Shown here: positions 52,151 through 61,319 of the stretch, piece after piece
How the letters are laid out: the number at the start of each line of letters is the position of its first letter
Numbering within the stretch: position 1 is the stretch's first letter
Source: Bacillus pinisoli
Lineage (GTDB): Bacteria > Bacillota > Bacilli > Bacillales > SA4
NCBI RefSeq assembly: GCF_023036475.1
Contig: NZ_JAJQKI010000012.1
Coordinates: forward strand, 1 to 64,000
Direction: 5' to 3'
DNA: 64,000 nt
Program-made: the position numbers and the translations under genes
The notes under the pieces: model-generated
The model's input: the letters and a program-made list of their open reading frames with translations, nothing else
What the model was told of the DNA's origin: nothing
The model's database searches: none

Positions 52151-52780
52151 TTATTTTGTTCCGAATAAACGGTCGCCCGCGTCTCCTAATCCTGGAACGA
52201 TGTAGCCGTGATCGTTTAGCTTTTCATCCATGGCAGCTAAGTATATGTCTACGTCTGGATGTGCCTTTTGAACGACTTCGACTCCTTCTGGTGCAGCGAT
52301 AATACACATTAACTTGATGTTTTTAGCACCGCGCTTTTTTAAGGAGTTAATTGCTTCAGCTGCAGAACCACCTGTTGCAAGCATCGGGTCAAGGACGATG
52401 AAGTCTCTTTCTTCTACATCACTAGGCAGTTTTATGTAATACTCTACTGGTTGAAGTGTTTCTGGGTCACGGTATAATCCAACATGTCCAACTTTTGCAG
52501 CTGGAATTAACTTCAGGATCCCATCTACCATTCCTAAACCAGCACGCAGTATAGGAATGAGTCCTAATTTTTTCCCAGCGATTACCTTTGATTTTGCGAT
52601 AGCCACTGGCGTCTCAATGTCAACCTCTGCTAATGGTAGGTCACGTGTAATTTCAAATGCCATTAAGCTTGCCACTTCGTCTACTAATTCACGAAACTCT
52701 TTTGTTCCTGTTTTTTTATCACGAATATATGATAACTTATGTTGAATCAGTGGATGATCAAACACATAAACTTTGCTCAT
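52151..52780 (-). CDS. upp: Uracil phosphoribosyltransferase
   Basis: 209 residues. Converts uracil and PRPP to UMP for pyrimidine salvage. The PRPP-binding loop [18 protein letters not shown] and the uracil site [18 protein letters not shown] are intact. GGGAGC precedes the ATG. A promoter with a hairpin-forming leader lies upstream. Order glyA-upp-atp as in B. subtilis. Confidence 0.98.
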   Translation of the reverse strand: MSKVYVFDHPLIQHKLSYIRDKKTGTKEFRELVDEVASLMAFEITRDLPLAEVDIETPVAIAKSKVIAGKKLGLIPILRAGLGMVDGILKLIPAAKVGHVGLYRDPETLQPVEYYIKLPSDVEERDFIVLDPMLATGGSAAEAINSLKKRGAKNIKLMCIIAAPEGVEVVQKAHPDVDIYLAAMDEKLNDHGYIVPGLGDAGDRLFGTK

Positions 52781-52812
52781 TTATGTCAGCTCCCTTTCTA
52801 AACTTGCTTTTA

Positions 52813-52892
52813 GCACCCAGCGGTTTTCCAGATCTAACAGGGTGCATGCGCTAACCTTCATTGATTTTACAGAAAAAGCACCGTGAGGGCAA
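52813..52892 (-). promoter_or_regulatory. upp promoter and leader hairpin
   Basis: On the minus strand TTGCCC (52887-52892), 17 bp, TAAAAT (52864-52869). The early leader can pair GCACCC with GGGTGC (52813-52845, loop 21). No T-run follows, so it is not a simple attenuator. Confidence 0.55.
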
Positions 52893-53040
52893 GTCTTCGT
52901 ACATCTAAATTTTGTTTATTATCAGTCGTCTTACTTAAGAGTAATTCTATCAGTTAAGACCTTTTCTGGCGTTTTCTAATTACACCGTTCCTTTGCGTGC
53001 AGAAATCTCACCTGTCACGACGAAATTAGACATAAAAAAA

Positions 53041-53064
53041 GCGGTAGACCTTCATAGTCTACCA
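53041..53064 (-). terminator. Terminator of glyA
   Basis: GGTAGAC pairs with GTCTACC around CTTCATA, and seven T follow on the minus strand. About 14 bp beyond the glyA stop. Confidence 0.88.
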
Positions 53065-53077
53065 CCTGTACAAATCC

Positions 53078-54313
53078 TTACACATATAAAGGGAATTTTT
53101 CAGTTAGAGTTAACACTCGTTGAGATGCTTCCTTTAGAACCGCTTCATTCTCTGGATCACGAAGAGTTAACGCAATAATAGATGCGATTTCATCCATTTC
53201 TTCTAGACCGAATCCTCTTGAAGTAACAGCAGCTGTTCCAATACGGATACCACTTGTCACAAAAGGACTAGCTGGATCAAATGGAATCGTATTTTTATTA
53301 ACCGTTACGCCCACTTCATCTAGTACTTTCTCAGCTAGTTTACCTGTAATGTTTAGAGAACGAACATCTACTAATAGTAGGTGATTATCCGTTCCATCAG
53401 ACACAATCGTTAACCCCTCTTTTTTAAGCGCATCTGCTAGACGAGCTGCATTATCCATAATATGCTTTGCATATACTTTGAAGTCTTCCTGTAGAGCTTC
53501 GCCAAATGCAACAGCCTTCGCTGCAATCACATGCATAAGTGGTCCACCTTGAATTCCAGGGAAAACGGACTTATCAATTTGTTTCGCAAACTCTTCCTTA
53601 CATAAAATCATACCACCACGTGGTCCACGTAATGTTTTATGAGTCGTTGTTGTCACAAAATCAGCATATGGCACAGGATTAGGATGAAGTCCAGCTGCTA
53701 CTAATCCAGCAATATGAGCCATATCCACCATTAGATAAGCACCCACTTCATCGGCGATCTCACGGAACTTTGCAAAATCTAGTTCTCTTGGGTACGCACT
53801 TGCTCCGGCAACAATAAGCTTCGGCTTATGTAATCTAGCTTTTTCTAACACATCTTCATAATTGATACGGTGTGTCTCTTCGTCAACACCATACTCAACA
53901 AAATTATATTGAATTCCACTAAAATTAACATGGCTTCCATGTGTTAAATGGCCTCCATGAGATAAATTCATTCCCAAAACCGTGTCACCGGTTTGTAAAA
54001 TCGTAAAATAAACAGCCATATTTGCTTGTGCACCTGAGTGAGGTTGGACATTCGCATGATCTGCACCAAAAAGTTCTTTTGCACGATCACGAGCTAAGTT
54101 TTCTACTACATCGACATGCTCACAACCACCATAATAACGACGGCTAGGATAACCTTCTGCATACTTATTTGTCATGACGGATCCTTGAGCTTCCATTACA
54201 GCCTGACTGACAAAATTTTCTGAAGCAATTAGCTCGATTTTGTCCTGCTGTCTTTTTCGTTCAGCCTCTATTGCTTCAAACACTAGTCGATCTTGATTAC
54301 TTAACGTACTCAT
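53078..54313 (-). CDS. glyA: Serine hydroxymethyltransferase
   Basis: 411 residues. PLP enzyme that interconverts serine and glycine and feeds one-carbon units to folate. The PLP lysine lies in [15 protein letters not shown]-terminal [20 protein letters not shown] and [18 protein letters not shown] are typical. AAGGGGGATT precedes the ATG. Monocistronic with a clear terminator. Confidence 0.98.
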   Translation of the reverse strand: MSTLSNQDRLVFEAIEAERKRQQDKIELIASENFVSQAVMEAQGSVMTNKYAEGYPSRRYYGGCEHVDVVENLARDRAKELFGADHANVQPHSGAQANMAVYFTILQTGDTVLGMNLSHGGHLTHGSHVNFSGIQYNFVEYGVDEETHRINYEDVLEKARLHKPKLIVAGASAYPRELDFAKFREIADEVGAYLMVDMAHIAGLVAAGLHPNPVPYADFVTTTTHKTLRGPRGGMILCKEEFAKQIDKSVFPGIQGGPLMHVIAAKAVAFGEALQEDFKVYAKHIMDNAARLADALKKEGLTIVSDGTDNHLLLVDVRSLNITGKLAEKVLDEVGVTVNKNTIPFDPASPFVTSGIRIGTAAVTSRGFGLEEMDEIASIIALTLRDPENEAVLKEASQRVLTLTEKFPLYV

Positions 54314-54465
54314 TGTCCAATCCCCCTTTTATATGTAGGCTTTGTCTAGGTATTGTTACTGTTGCAGCCGAGCGAATCACTAGAACTTCCAAAGCAACAA
54401 GACGAAGCAAATAACCTATATGTAACACAATACCTTTTCATTCTAACATCTTTCTTTACGCGAGA
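54314..54465. other. glyA upstream region, no gene
   Basis: Must contain the glyA promoter. GTTGC and GCAAC pieces can pair in the leader, but no known riboswitch or purine box is recognised. Confidence 0.35.
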
Positions 54466-54510
54466 AAAGACGAATCATTAATTATATAAGGATAATTAAT
54501 GTTCGTCTTT
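54466..54510. terminator. Long hairpin, possible terminator
   Basis: AAAGACGAA-CATTAATTAT pairs with ATAATTAATG-TTCGTCTTT with one unpaired base (19 bp). On the minus strand TTTCTC follows, a weak T-tract. It may end the DUF1189 transcript or belong to the adjacent repeat. Confidence 0.5.
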
Positions 54511-54511
54511 A

Positions 54512-54645
54512 TCTAGGGAACTTTGTTACTTTTTAAACTACTTTATCTGAGTTTATAGATGAAAAGCAGAAGACATTATACTAGTCAGTAAAAATCCGGC
54601 TTGGAGGATTTTTACGAAAGCAACAATTTAACCGAGATAACCTTA
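54512..54645. repeat. AT-rich dispersed repeat, fullest copy
   Basis: ACTTTGTTACTTTTTAAACT, TAGATGAAAAGCAGAAGACA, TTATACTAGTCAGTAAAAAT, CCGGCTTGGAGGATTTTTAC, GAAAGCAACAAT. AAAAATCC and GGATTTTT form a stem. The same text, split by an insertion, is at 30284-30623, and shorter relatives at 1-118 and 18537. Confidence 0.6.
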
Positions 54646-54667
54646 TCTCAATAAAGTATCAACACAT

Positions 54668-55468
54668 TTACTCCACAATCTCTTCCGCTTCTACTTCTAC
54701 ATCATTAATAGAGCGAATCGCTAGCACATAATACACCATTAAAATCGCGACATATAAAAGCCATGGCAAGCTAAACCCGATCACTGAAGCAACTAACGCT
54801 ATAATACTTGGAGCTGTTATTCCGTATAACCCCATACTGTATAGCTGGCCATACGTATAACGTTTCTTCAAGATTTTAGCTGCAATCATACCAAATAAAG
54901 CATATAGTAAGCCCATTACTAACTTACTAATAAAGAACCAGAAGAAAATAGCCACTCCAACTAACACTAAAACCCATGATAAATACGGAAGGAATTCAAG
55001 AATCATCGCTCTATCAAAAGATAGATCTCCAAATTCAGCATAGCTGAATTCTGTCTTCTCCGCCCCTTCAACTGTCACGAAGTAACGATCTGTCACTAAC
55101 AATACGGACGTATATTCCTCTAATAAAGAGTCGATGTCATCTCTTGTATACGTACCCGTATCATCGATGATAACTGTACCTCCACCCACTTCATCATCAA
55201 AGATTAAGGGCTCATCCCCTTCAACGTCTAACACTCCATTTTCAAACGTGAAATTTGGGACATTCTCTTCTAACGTGTCTAAGAAGGTATTATACGAAAC
55301 TGCCATACTTACAGAATGAAAGACCGCACTAATTAGACCTACTGTAAGAGTAAGAAGGAGCAAGTAAAGAATTGCTCTTTTGACACCTTCCTGAACCATA
55401 ATCGGATACTCACTTGGTTTTATAATTGTGTTTTTAAATTTACGAAAAAAAGGTTGTTTCGTTTTCAT
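54668..55468 (-). CDS. DUF1189 family membrane protein
   Basis: About 266 residues: one N-terminal membrane segment (AILYLLLLTLTVGLISAVF), an extracytoplasmic domain of about 120 residues rich in Asp and Glu, and three or four C-terminal membrane segments. This is the DUF1189 plan. Function unknown. The frame starts at 55483, but GGAGAGG is six bases before the ATG at 55468. It stands between glyA and ywlG, where B. subtilis has no such gene. Confidence 0.8.
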   Translation of the reverse strand: MKTKQPFFRKFKNTIIKPSEYPIMVQEGVKRAILYLLLLTLTVGLISAVFHSVSMAVSYNTFLDTLEENVPNFTFENGVLDVEGDEPLIFDDEVGGGTVIIDDTGTYTRDDIDSLLEEYTSVLLVTDRYFVTVEGAEKTEFSYAEFGDLSFDRAMILEFLPYLSWVLVLVGVAIFFWFFISKLVMGLLYALFGMIAAKILKKRYTYGQLYSMGLYGITAPSIIALVASVIGFSLPWLLYVAILMVYYVLAIRSINDVEVEAEEIVE

Positions 55469-55575
55469 GTCGTACCTCTCCATTTTTTAACTTTTATTAT
55501 AACAGGCATTGGAATACTTTTGGTAAATTAAGGTTTTTTTTTAAAAATTTGTTGTTTTTTCAAGCTACTATTTCT

Positions 55576-55626
55576 AAAAAAAAAAAAAAAAACGTAATCT
55601 CCTCCAGCTTAACAGGAGAGATTACG
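55576..55626 (-). terminator. Terminator of ywlG with A17 tract
   Basis: CGTAATCTC (55593-55601) pairs with GAGATTACG (55618-55626), the stem covering the last codons and stop of ywlG. On the minus strand 17 uninterrupted T follow (55576-55592). Confidence 0.85.
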
Positions 55627-56181
55627 ATCATCTTGTGTATAAACAGCCCTTGCACCACCGATAAGCTTCGGCCTAGTAGTGGCCATTGTTACATGAGCTG
55701 AACCTAATTCCTTGAGCTTTCCACGAATAGGCACGGCGACATGTTTAAGGTGCATGCCAATGAACGTGTCTCCAATATCAATACCAGCATCCGCCTTTAA
55801 GAATTCTACCACAACCGGGTCGGCAAAATGGTTGTAGGCATACGTAGCCATTGCTCCCCCAGCCTTTCGAACCGGTATGACCGTTACTTCTTCTAACGAG
55901 AATTGAACGGCAGTCGACCTTTCAACTATCAGTGCTCTATTTATATGCTCACATGCTTGAAATGCGAGATGAGCTTTCGTTTCGCTTGCAAGTACCTTTA
56001 GCTCTTCAAAGATTAACCCTGCTACCTCCTCCGTACCCGCTGTACCTATTCGTTCACCGATGACCTCGCTCGTACTGCAGCCAATGACAACTATCTTATT
56101 GTGTGATAAATTGGTTTGTGTTTGAAAATCTGAAATAATTTGATGGAGCTGCTCTTTTAATGTATCTAATTCATGCTTCAT
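55609..56181 (-). CDS. ywlG: TIGR01440/DUF436 family protein YwlG
   Basis: 190 residues. Conserved family of unknown function ([59 protein letters not shown]). Always near rpiB and glyA in Bacillus, as here; it follows rpiB after 12 bp and is probably in the same operon. Ends inside its own terminator. Confidence 0.9.
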   Translation of the reverse strand: MKHELDTLKEQLHQIISDFQTQTNLSHNKIVVIGCSTSEVIGERIGTAGTEEVAGLIFEELKVLASETKAHLAFQACEHINRALIVERSTAVQFSLEEVTVIPVRKAGGAMATYAYNHFADPVVVEFLKADAGIDIGDTFIGMHLKHVAVPIRGKLKELGSAHVTMATTRPKLIGGARAVYTQDDRNLSC

Positions 56182-56193
56182 ATAGATAAACCC

Positions 56194-56646
56194 CTACTTC
56201 GTTTGAAGTGATTGCTCATAACTTGTAATCTTTTCAACACGATTGGCATGTCGACCACCTTCATAATCAGTAGTCAGCCAAATTTTTGCAATCTCTCTCG
56301 CTAGGCCTGGACCAATTACACGCTCACCCATTGCTAATACATTACTGTCATTATGCTCTCTTGTCGCTTTTGCACTGAACATATCATGAACGAGTGCACA
56401 ACGGATCCCTTGTACCTTATTAGCTGCGATACTCATGCCAATTCCTGTACCACAAATTAATATTCCACGGTCTACTTCACCTTTTGCAACCATTTCTGCT
56501 ACCGGAAGGGCATAATCAGGATAATCAACAGATGTACTACATTCACAGCCTAAATCCACAAAAGAAATATTCATTTCTTCCATTAACTTTTTAATTTCCT
56601 CACGGATATTGATTCCACCGTGATCTGACGCGATTGCTACCTTCAT
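56194..56646 (-). CDS. rpiB: Ribose-5-phosphate isomerase B
   Basis: 150 residues. Interconverts ribose-5-phosphate and ribulose-5-phosphate in the pentose-phosphate pathway. Active-site CGTGIGMSIAANKVQGIRCA and ASDHGG are intact. GTG at 56652 overlaps the GAGGTG ribosome site; ATG at 56646 is preferred (MKVAIASDHGG). Confidence 0.96.
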   Translation of the reverse strand: MKVAIASDHGGINIREEIKKLMEEMNISFVDLGCECSTSVDYPDYALPVAEMVAKGEVDRGILICGTGIGMSIAANKVQGIRCALVHDMFSAKATREHNDSNVLAMGERVIGPGLAREIAKIWLTTDYEGGRHANRVEKITSYEQSLQTK

Positions 56647-56725
56647 ATTCACACCTCATCTATATATCTTGCTACCTCTATACTAAAGCGTTTTTTACGT
56701 ATTATCAAATGGCTTTTCGCCAGGC

Positions 56726-57175
56726 TTAGAATTTATTATGATCCTTTTCAAGCTGCTTTACTAAAGCTTGGATACTTTCATTCAGCTCTTGATAGGTTTC
56801 ACGATACACCTCAATCGGTCCTCCAAAAGGGTCGACCACATCCCCTAGCTGATTAAGGCTAAACTCTTTTAACGTATACACTTTCGGCAAAGAGTCAGGA
56901 AACTGCTTCATGACAAGTTGCTTATGTGAATGAGTCATCGTAAAAATATAATTCGCCCAGTCCACAAGCTCTTTTGTTAAAAGCTTTGCAGAATGGTCTA
57001 TTGTAATACCCTTCTCCGTTAGTACCTCGACTGTATTTGTAGAAGCTGGACTTCCATCTGCAGCGAAAACGCCCGCTGACTTTATATTCATTTCTTGTGC
57101 ATGTTGTTTAGCAATGGCCTCAGCCATCGGACTTCTACACGTATTTCCTGTACATACAAACAACAGGTTGATCAA
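56726..57175 (-). CDS. ywlE: Protein-arginine-phosphatase YwlE (low-molecular-weight PTP fold)
   Basis: 149 residues. P-loop CTGNTCRSPMAEA with nucleophile Cys8 and Thr12 at the position that in B. subtilis YwlE selects phospho-arginine; the general acid Asp lies in VVDPFGGPIEVY. It reverses McsB arginine phosphorylation, which tags proteins for ClpCP. Gene order mntP-ywlE-rpiB as in B. subtilis. Confidence 0.95.
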   Translation of the reverse strand: MINLLFVCTGNTCRSPMAEAIAKQHAQEMNIKSAGVFAADGSPASTNTVEVLTEKGITIDHSAKLLTKELVDWANYIFTMTHSHKQLVMKQFPDSLPKVYTLKEFSLNQLGDVVDPFGGPIEVYRETYQELNESIQALVKQLEKDHNKF

Positions 57176-57205
57176 ACATAAAACTCCTTCCTAAAAAAGC
57201 GCTCT

Positions 57206-57760
57206 CTATAAAGGTAATAATAGTTTGATTCCAAATGCAAATAAAATACTTCCCCCTAGCGCCTCACCATAAGAGCCCAGCCACTCCTGTACTCTTCTTC
57301 CTAGTAACAAACCAGCCCATGTTAACACCATGCTGACAAAGCCGAACATTAAAATCGCTAGTATGGCAGGAACCTTATAGATCCCAAGACTTAATCCAAC
57401 AGAAAAACTATCTAGGCTAACACTGAGCGCAAAAATGAGTAACCCAAAGCCCTTTGGTGTAATCATTGGCTCATCATCCTTTTTGAAGGAAGATATAATC
57501 ATTTGGATTCCTAACAGTAGTAACAGCACTCCACCTACAATAGACGCTATATTTCCGAATTGATCTGACAAAAAGCTACCAATTACAATTCCCACTAATG
57601 GCATCCATACATGAAAAAGGCCAATTGTAATTCCTATGTAAAAAATCTGTTTTAATCGAAGTGGAATTAATCCCATTCCAAGCCCAACAGAAAAGGCGTC
57701 CATTCCTAGTGCAAATGCCATAATGAATAATGTTAGTACTTCTCCTGATATAGATGACAT
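57206..57760 (-). CDS. mntP: Manganese efflux pump MntP
   Basis: About 184 residues, six membrane segments in two repeats, each with an Asp-containing motif ([14 protein letters not shown] and [14 protein letters not shown]). Exports Mn2+. TTG at 57772 directly abuts AAGGAGG; ATG at 57760, 12 bases on, is taken, though TTG cannot be excluded. Located between ywlC and ywlE as in B. subtilis (ywlD). Confidence 0.94.
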   Translation of the reverse strand: MSSISGEVLTLFIMAFALGMDAFSVGLGMGLIPLRLKQIFYIGITIGLFHVWMPLVGIVIGSFLSDQFGNIASIVGGVLLLLLGIQMIISSFKKDDEPMITPKGFGLLIFALSVSLDSFSVGLSLGIYKVPAILAILMFGFVSMVLTWAGLLLGRRVQEWLGSYGEALGGSILFAFGIKLLLPL

Positions 57761-57828
57761 CTCTATTTCCAACCTCCTTGGACTTGCTACTTCAACTTAT
57801 GCAAGTCCAAGTGAAAATAGAAGAAAAT

Positions 57829-58875
57829 TTATTCTTCTCGCTGGATTGGAAGTGTTGCTGCTTTTTCAAGACGGTTCATTATTGCTTCACCAATACCTGT
57901 TTTAGGGAAAGATTCACTAATAATGATATCTACATCTGTTTCATCAAAAGCTCGTAATGAATCATATAACCGGTTAGCAATTGTGGATAAGTCGGATCTG
58001 GATCCACAAGAGATGACGACATCTGCCTCGTATTGTTGCTTCGTTTCATCGGTTGCTAACACACCAACCTTACGACCAGAACTCTTACTTCGATTCACTG
58101 CTTCTTGAACAAATGTAACGCTACCATCAAAAATCTGCAGAGGAGCCTGTGGTGCATAGTGTGTATACTTCATTCCAGGAGATTTAGGTGCCTCATCCTC
58201 TTTTGTTAAAGCTGGATCAATGTTCACCTCTCCGATCACCTGTTGTATTTGTTCCTTTGTTACGCCGCCTGGTCTTAAAATGATAGGTGGTACGCTCGTA
58301 CAATCAATGACTGTTGATTCTAAACCAACCCCCGTTATCCCACCATCCACAATTCCTGCAATTCTACCATTTAAATCCTTCCAGACATGTTTGGCTGAAG
58401 TAGGACTTGGCTTTCCTGACAAATTAGCGCTTGGTGCAGCTAAAGGCAATCCTGCTTCTTTTAATAGAGCAAGAGCTACAGGATGATCTGGCATTCTAAC
58501 CCCCACTGTGGATAACCCTGCTGTTACTCTTTCTGATACCACGTCTTTAATGGCTGGTAAAATGATTGTTAATGGGCCAGGCCAAAAGTGGTCCATTAGC
58601 TTTTGAGCAACAGTTGGAACTGTTGATACAAATTCTTGGAGTTGGGCCTGGTCGGCAATATGAACAATTAACGGGTTGTCACTAGGTCTACCTTTCGCTT
58701 GAAAGATTTTGTTAACAGCTTCTGTCTCTTTAGCATTCCCCCCCAACCCGTAAACCGTTTCTGTCGGAAAAGCAATGACTTCATTTTTCTTCAAGAGTTC
58801 AGCTGCTTCCTTAATATGTGGATAAGTTGTGGATAAATTACCCTCTATATCCACAACCCATTTCTTTGTTTCCAT
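57829..58875 (-). CDS. ywlC: L-threonylcarbamoyladenylate synthase (Sua5/YwlC)
   Basis: 348 residues. Makes threonylcarbamoyl-AMP for the t6A modification of tRNAs that read ANN codons. N-terminal YrdC domain (FPTETVYGLGGNA, KGRPSDNPLIVHI, APSANLSGKPSPT) plus the C-terminal Sua5 domain (SPGMKYTHYAPQAPLQIF). GTG at 58884 overlaps AGAGGTG; ATG at 58875 is six bases away. Several DnaA boxes lie in and before the gene. Confidence 0.95.
   Translation of the reverse strand: METKKWVVDIEGNLSTTYPHIKEAAELLKKNEVIAFPTETVYGLGGNAKETEAVNKIFQAKGRPSDNPLIVHIADQAQLQEFVSTVPTVAQKLMDHFWPGPLTIILPAIKDVVSERVTAGLSTVGVRMPDHPVALALLKEAGLPLAAPSANLSGKPSPTSAKHVWKDLNGRIAGIVDGGITGVGLESTVIDCTSVPPIILRPGGVTKEQIQQVIGEVNIDPALTKEDEAPKSPGMKYTHYAPQAPLQIFDGSVTFVQEAVNRSKSSGRKVGVLATDETKQQYEADVVISCGSRSDLSTIANRLYDSLRAFDETDVDIIISESFPKTGIGEAIMNRLEKAATLPIQREE
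58817..58855. promoter_or_regulatory. DnaA boxes inside the start of ywlC
   Basis: TGTGGATAA at 58817-58825 and 58828-58836 (perfect, minus-strand TTATCCACA) and ATATCCACA at 58847-58855 (one mismatch). Further perfect boxes lie at 58507-58515 and 57982-57990. They extend the cluster in the ywlC-ywlB gap. Confidence 0.65.
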
Positions 58876-58972
58876 TCTAAACACCTCTAGTACGAGAAAT
58901 TTCTTACACTATTAAAACATAATTGATTCAAATTATAAACATTACTACCTATTTTCATAAAAATAGAGCTAC

Positions 58973-59047
58973 TTATACACAAAAAGAGGAGAGTTTTCCA
59001 CAATTCTGTGGATAACTCTCCCCTATTGTGTATAACTTAGTGGATAA
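58973..59047. promoter_or_regulatory. DnaA-box cluster in the ywlC-ywlB intergenic region
   Basis: Within 75 bp: TTATACACA (58973), TTTTCCACA (58994, one mismatch), TGTGGATAA (59007), TGTGTATAA (59027) and AGTGGATAA (59039, one mismatch). Three fit the consensus TTATNCACA or its complement exactly. The ywlC-ywlB gap is, to my memory, one of the DnaA-bound clusters outside oriC in B. subtilis. TCCACA...TGTGGA also forms a stem that, with CTCTTTTT on the minus strand, can end ywlB. Confidence 0.8.
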
Positions 59048-59048
59048 C

Positions 59049-59492
59049 TCAGATTACAAACTCCATGATAACTGTTTCTTCTAACGCTAATGAGTCAACC
59101 ACATGGTCTGCTTCTAGTATATAGCTCGGTAATTCATGCTTTTCTGTTTTGCGAAACCCTAGTAATGTAAAGAATTCAATCGATACAATTTTATTTGTCG
59201 CCAAGTACAAGCGTCTTAGTTCTTTTTCTTTTGCTAGTTTTAATATTTGTTGAAACATATCAAGAATGGTTGTTTGTTCAGCTTTGGGTGAAATCACTAG
59301 AGATCTTAGTAATCCATCCTGTTCGATTCGCTGAATGCCTAATGTACCAAGCATCGTTCCTTCTAAATCCTCTAATACGATAAAATGATCAATCTGCTCA
59401 GCCAATCCTTTTGTACTCACTTGAGCCTGTCCTAAGAATGACATCATTTCTCCTAAATCTTTTGGTTCTGCCGTACGAATAATGGTTGTCAT
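59049..59492 (-). CDS. ywlB: GNAT-like acetyltransferase YwlB
   Basis: 147 residues with a GNAT fold: TTIIRTAEPKDLGEMMSFL at the N-terminus and a central LLRSLVISPKAEQTTILDMF region with the C-terminal NKIVSIEFFTLLGFRKTEK. Substrate unknown. The acetyl-CoA loop is not well conserved. The frame extends to 59558 without a ribosome site; GGGGG precedes the ATG at 59492 by eight bases. In B. subtilis ywlA lies between it and spoIIR; here it follows spoIIR directly. Confidence 0.85.
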   Translation of the reverse strand: MTTIIRTAEPKDLGEMMSFLGQAQVSTKGLAEQIDHFIVLEDLEGTMLGTLGIQRIEQDGLLRSLVISPKAEQTTILDMFQQILKLAKEKELRRLYLATNKIVSIEFFTLLGFRKTEKHELPSYILEADHVVDSLALEETVIMEFVI

Positions 59493-59571
59493 CTTTCTTT
59501 CCCCCTCATCATTGTTCTTTAGTACTAAACTATGAGAGTTGTGGAAAAAATAGACCATTTTACTAGATTGT

Positions 59572-60198
59572 TTAACTAAAAAGTTTAGATAACCATTCTA
59601 CTACGAAGAATTTCACTTCTACTTCTGGTTCTTCTTCAACTACTACTTGTACATTATTTTCTTTTGATTCACCCTCTGCTGCATCAACCGCTTCACCATT
59701 TCCAAAGTCCAAGAAACAAAGTGGAGGGAACAGGACACACCACCAGTTATTACCTTGACCCTCTCCAATCGTAATGAGGATTGCCTCATATTCACCAGCC
59801 GGATAAAGATAAGAGCCATATAGTTTAGTAGGAAACTTGACTTGCTTTCCGTAGCCAACCGTATATTCAAAATCACTATTCTCTTCTTGTAACACCTTTT
59901 CTACAATTTGCTCAATGTCACCAAGACGACTTTGAATGAGATCTCTAGCCGCTTGGATTGATGTTAACTCCTCAACCCAAACTGTAATCTCCTTGTTTAC
60001 CTCATCTCGAACCTTTTCCTTTAATACTTGATCCTCATCTGAATTACTATTTGCTAGTATTCTAAGTCGAATTGCTTCATCTGGTATCACGACCGGTACC
60101 GTCACCTCTGCCTCTACCGGTTTCATATTCACTGTTAATGTAGCACCTATAAATAATAATAAAATATATATAATAGCAAGTTTTGTATGTTTTCTCAT
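59572..60198 (-). CDS. spoIIR: Stage II sporulation protein SpoIIR
   Basis: About 208 residues. SpoIIR is secreted by the forespore into the intermembrane space and activates SpoIIGA to process pro-sigma-E. Signal/membrane segment (KLAIIYILLLFIGATLTVNM), then the conserved domain (IRLRILANSNSDEDQVLKEK, YGSYLYPAGEYEAILITIGE, GNNWWCVLFPPLCFLD). The longest frame begins at 60249; ATG at 60198 fits a usual signal peptide, though GTG 60210 or ATG 60213 are possible, the ribosome sites being ambiguous. Confidence 0.93.
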   Translation of the reverse strand: MRKHTKLAIIYILLLFIGATLTVNMKPVEAEVTVPVVIPDEAIRLRILANSNSDEDQVLKEKVRDEVNKEITVWVEELTSIQAARDLIQSRLGDIEQIVEKVLQEENSDFEYTVGYGKQVKFPTKLYGSYLYPAGEYEAILITIGEGQGNNWWCVLFPPLCFLDFGNGEAVDAAEGESKENNVQVVVEEEPEVEVKFFVVEWLSKLFS

Positions 60199-60311
60199 TT
60201 TCCTCTGCACCATCCCTTCAGTAGAACAGTCTAGACAGAAAAGTAACATCTTAAACTAGTAATCTTAGATTTTTTTAGTAGAAATATTTACTGAGGGGAG
60301 GAATTGTGAAA

Positions 60312-60349
60312 AAAAAACGACCTTGCTGGTTAGAACAAGGTCGTTTTTT
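60312..60349. terminator. Bidirectional terminator between prmC and spoIIR
   Basis: AAAAAACGACCTTG pairs perfectly with CAAGGTCGTTTTTT (14 bp), loop ten bases, T-runs on both sides. It separates the prfA-prmC transcript from spoIIR. Confidence 0.9.
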
Positions 60350-60366
60350 AGTAGTAGATTTAGTGC

Positions 60367-60471
60367 ATTGCACAGTTGTTTTAAAAAATCGCATAGAACT
60401 TGAGAGTAATTGCACACTAGTTCGTCCGAATTGCACAGAAACGTGAATTAATTGCATAAAACTAGTTTTGA
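60367..60471. repeat. Five-unit 21-bp tandem array with ATTGCACA boxes
   Basis: Units start at 60367, 60388, 60409, 60430 and 60451, exactly 21 bp apart. Each begins with ATTGCACA or a one- or two-base variant (ATCGCATA, ATTGCATA); the remaining 13 bases vary. 21 bp is two helical turns, so all boxes face one side of the DNA. The last unit contains the prmC stop codon. No known CRISPR, iteron or operator type is recognised. Confidence 0.75.
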
Positions 60472-61319
60472 ACCAAAGCAAATACCATTCGGTCTTTACC
60501 GTTAATGTCATCCTTGACTTCAACAGTAGCTGTTGGGAACGTGGCTCTTAACATTGAAGCGACCACTTCACCTTGGCCAACTCCAACTTCAAAAGCTACT
60601 AGTGATTTATCGTTTAATACTTCAGGCAGCTCCGTCATAAAGCGACGGTAAAAATCAAGTCCATCTTGTCCTCCGAAAAGAGCTCGATGTGGCTCATGAT
60701 CTTTTACAACATCGGAAAGAAGTTCATCATTTGGTATATAGGGAGGATTGGATACAACTACATCTATCTTTTTACTGATTTCTTTTATAGGTGATAATAA
60801 ATCACCACACATAAAATTCACGTCTGCATGTAGTTGTTGAGCATTTTGTCGTGCCACTTCCAATGAAACCTCAGCAATATCTATAGCAAACGTTTCTAGG
60901 CGCGGCTCTTCTAATGATAGAGTAATGGCAATCGCACCACTGCCTGTTCCAACATCAACTAACGATATTTTTTCGTTTTCAGGGAAGTGTTCCTTTAATC
61001 GATCAAGAACACCTAACACCAATTCTTCTGTTTCTGGTCTCGGTATTAATACTTCCGGGTTGACTTCAAATCGACGTCCGTAGAATTCCTCGTGTCCTAT
61101 AATATGTTGAACCGGTATCCCGTTACGATGGAGTTGAACGGATTTCATAAATTCTTCTCGCTGCTCCTCGGTTAGGTCTGCTCTCATTTCCATAAAAAGT
61201 TGCGTTCTGTTCATCTTTAAAATATGTAGCAAGAGAAGCTCTCCCGCTTTCGCTTCTCGTCCTGCTTCTTCTAAAAAAGAAGAAGCCCAGTTTAGGGCTT
61301 CATACACTTTTGTAAACAT
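60462..61319 (-). CDS. prmC: Peptide chain release factor N5-glutamine methyltransferase
   Basis: 285 residues. Methylates the Gln of the GGQ motif in RF1 and RF2, using SAM. N-terminal helical domain, then SAM fold with [15 protein letters not shown] and the catalytic [11 protein letters not shown]. It starts at the base next to the prfA stop, so the enzyme and its substrate are co-translated. Its 3' end runs into a 21-bp tandem array. Confidence 0.96.
   Translation of the reverse strand: MFTKVYEALNWASSFLEEAGREAKAGELLLLHILKMNRTQLFMEMRADLTEEQREEFMKSVQLHRNGIPVQHIIGHEEFYGRRFEVNPEVLIPRPETEELVLGVLDRLKEHFPENEKISLVDVGTGSGAIAITLSLEEPRLETFAIDIAEVSLEVARQNAQQLHADVNFMCGDLLSPIKEISKKIDVVVSNPPYIPNDELLSDVVKDHEPHRALFGGQDGLDFYRRFMTELPEVLNDKSLVAFEVGVGQGEVVASMLRATFPTATVEVKDDINGKDRMVFALVQN

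Noticed and set aside
60367..60471. CRISPR array
   Set aside because: The conserved part is only about eight bases and the variable part 13, far from repeat-spacer dimensions, with no cas genes nearby.
60275..60523. 82-residue minus-strand frame with seven-residue periodicity over the 21-bp array
   Set aside because: No ribosome site, overlaps prmC and a strong terminator in another frame; the period follows from the DNA repeat.
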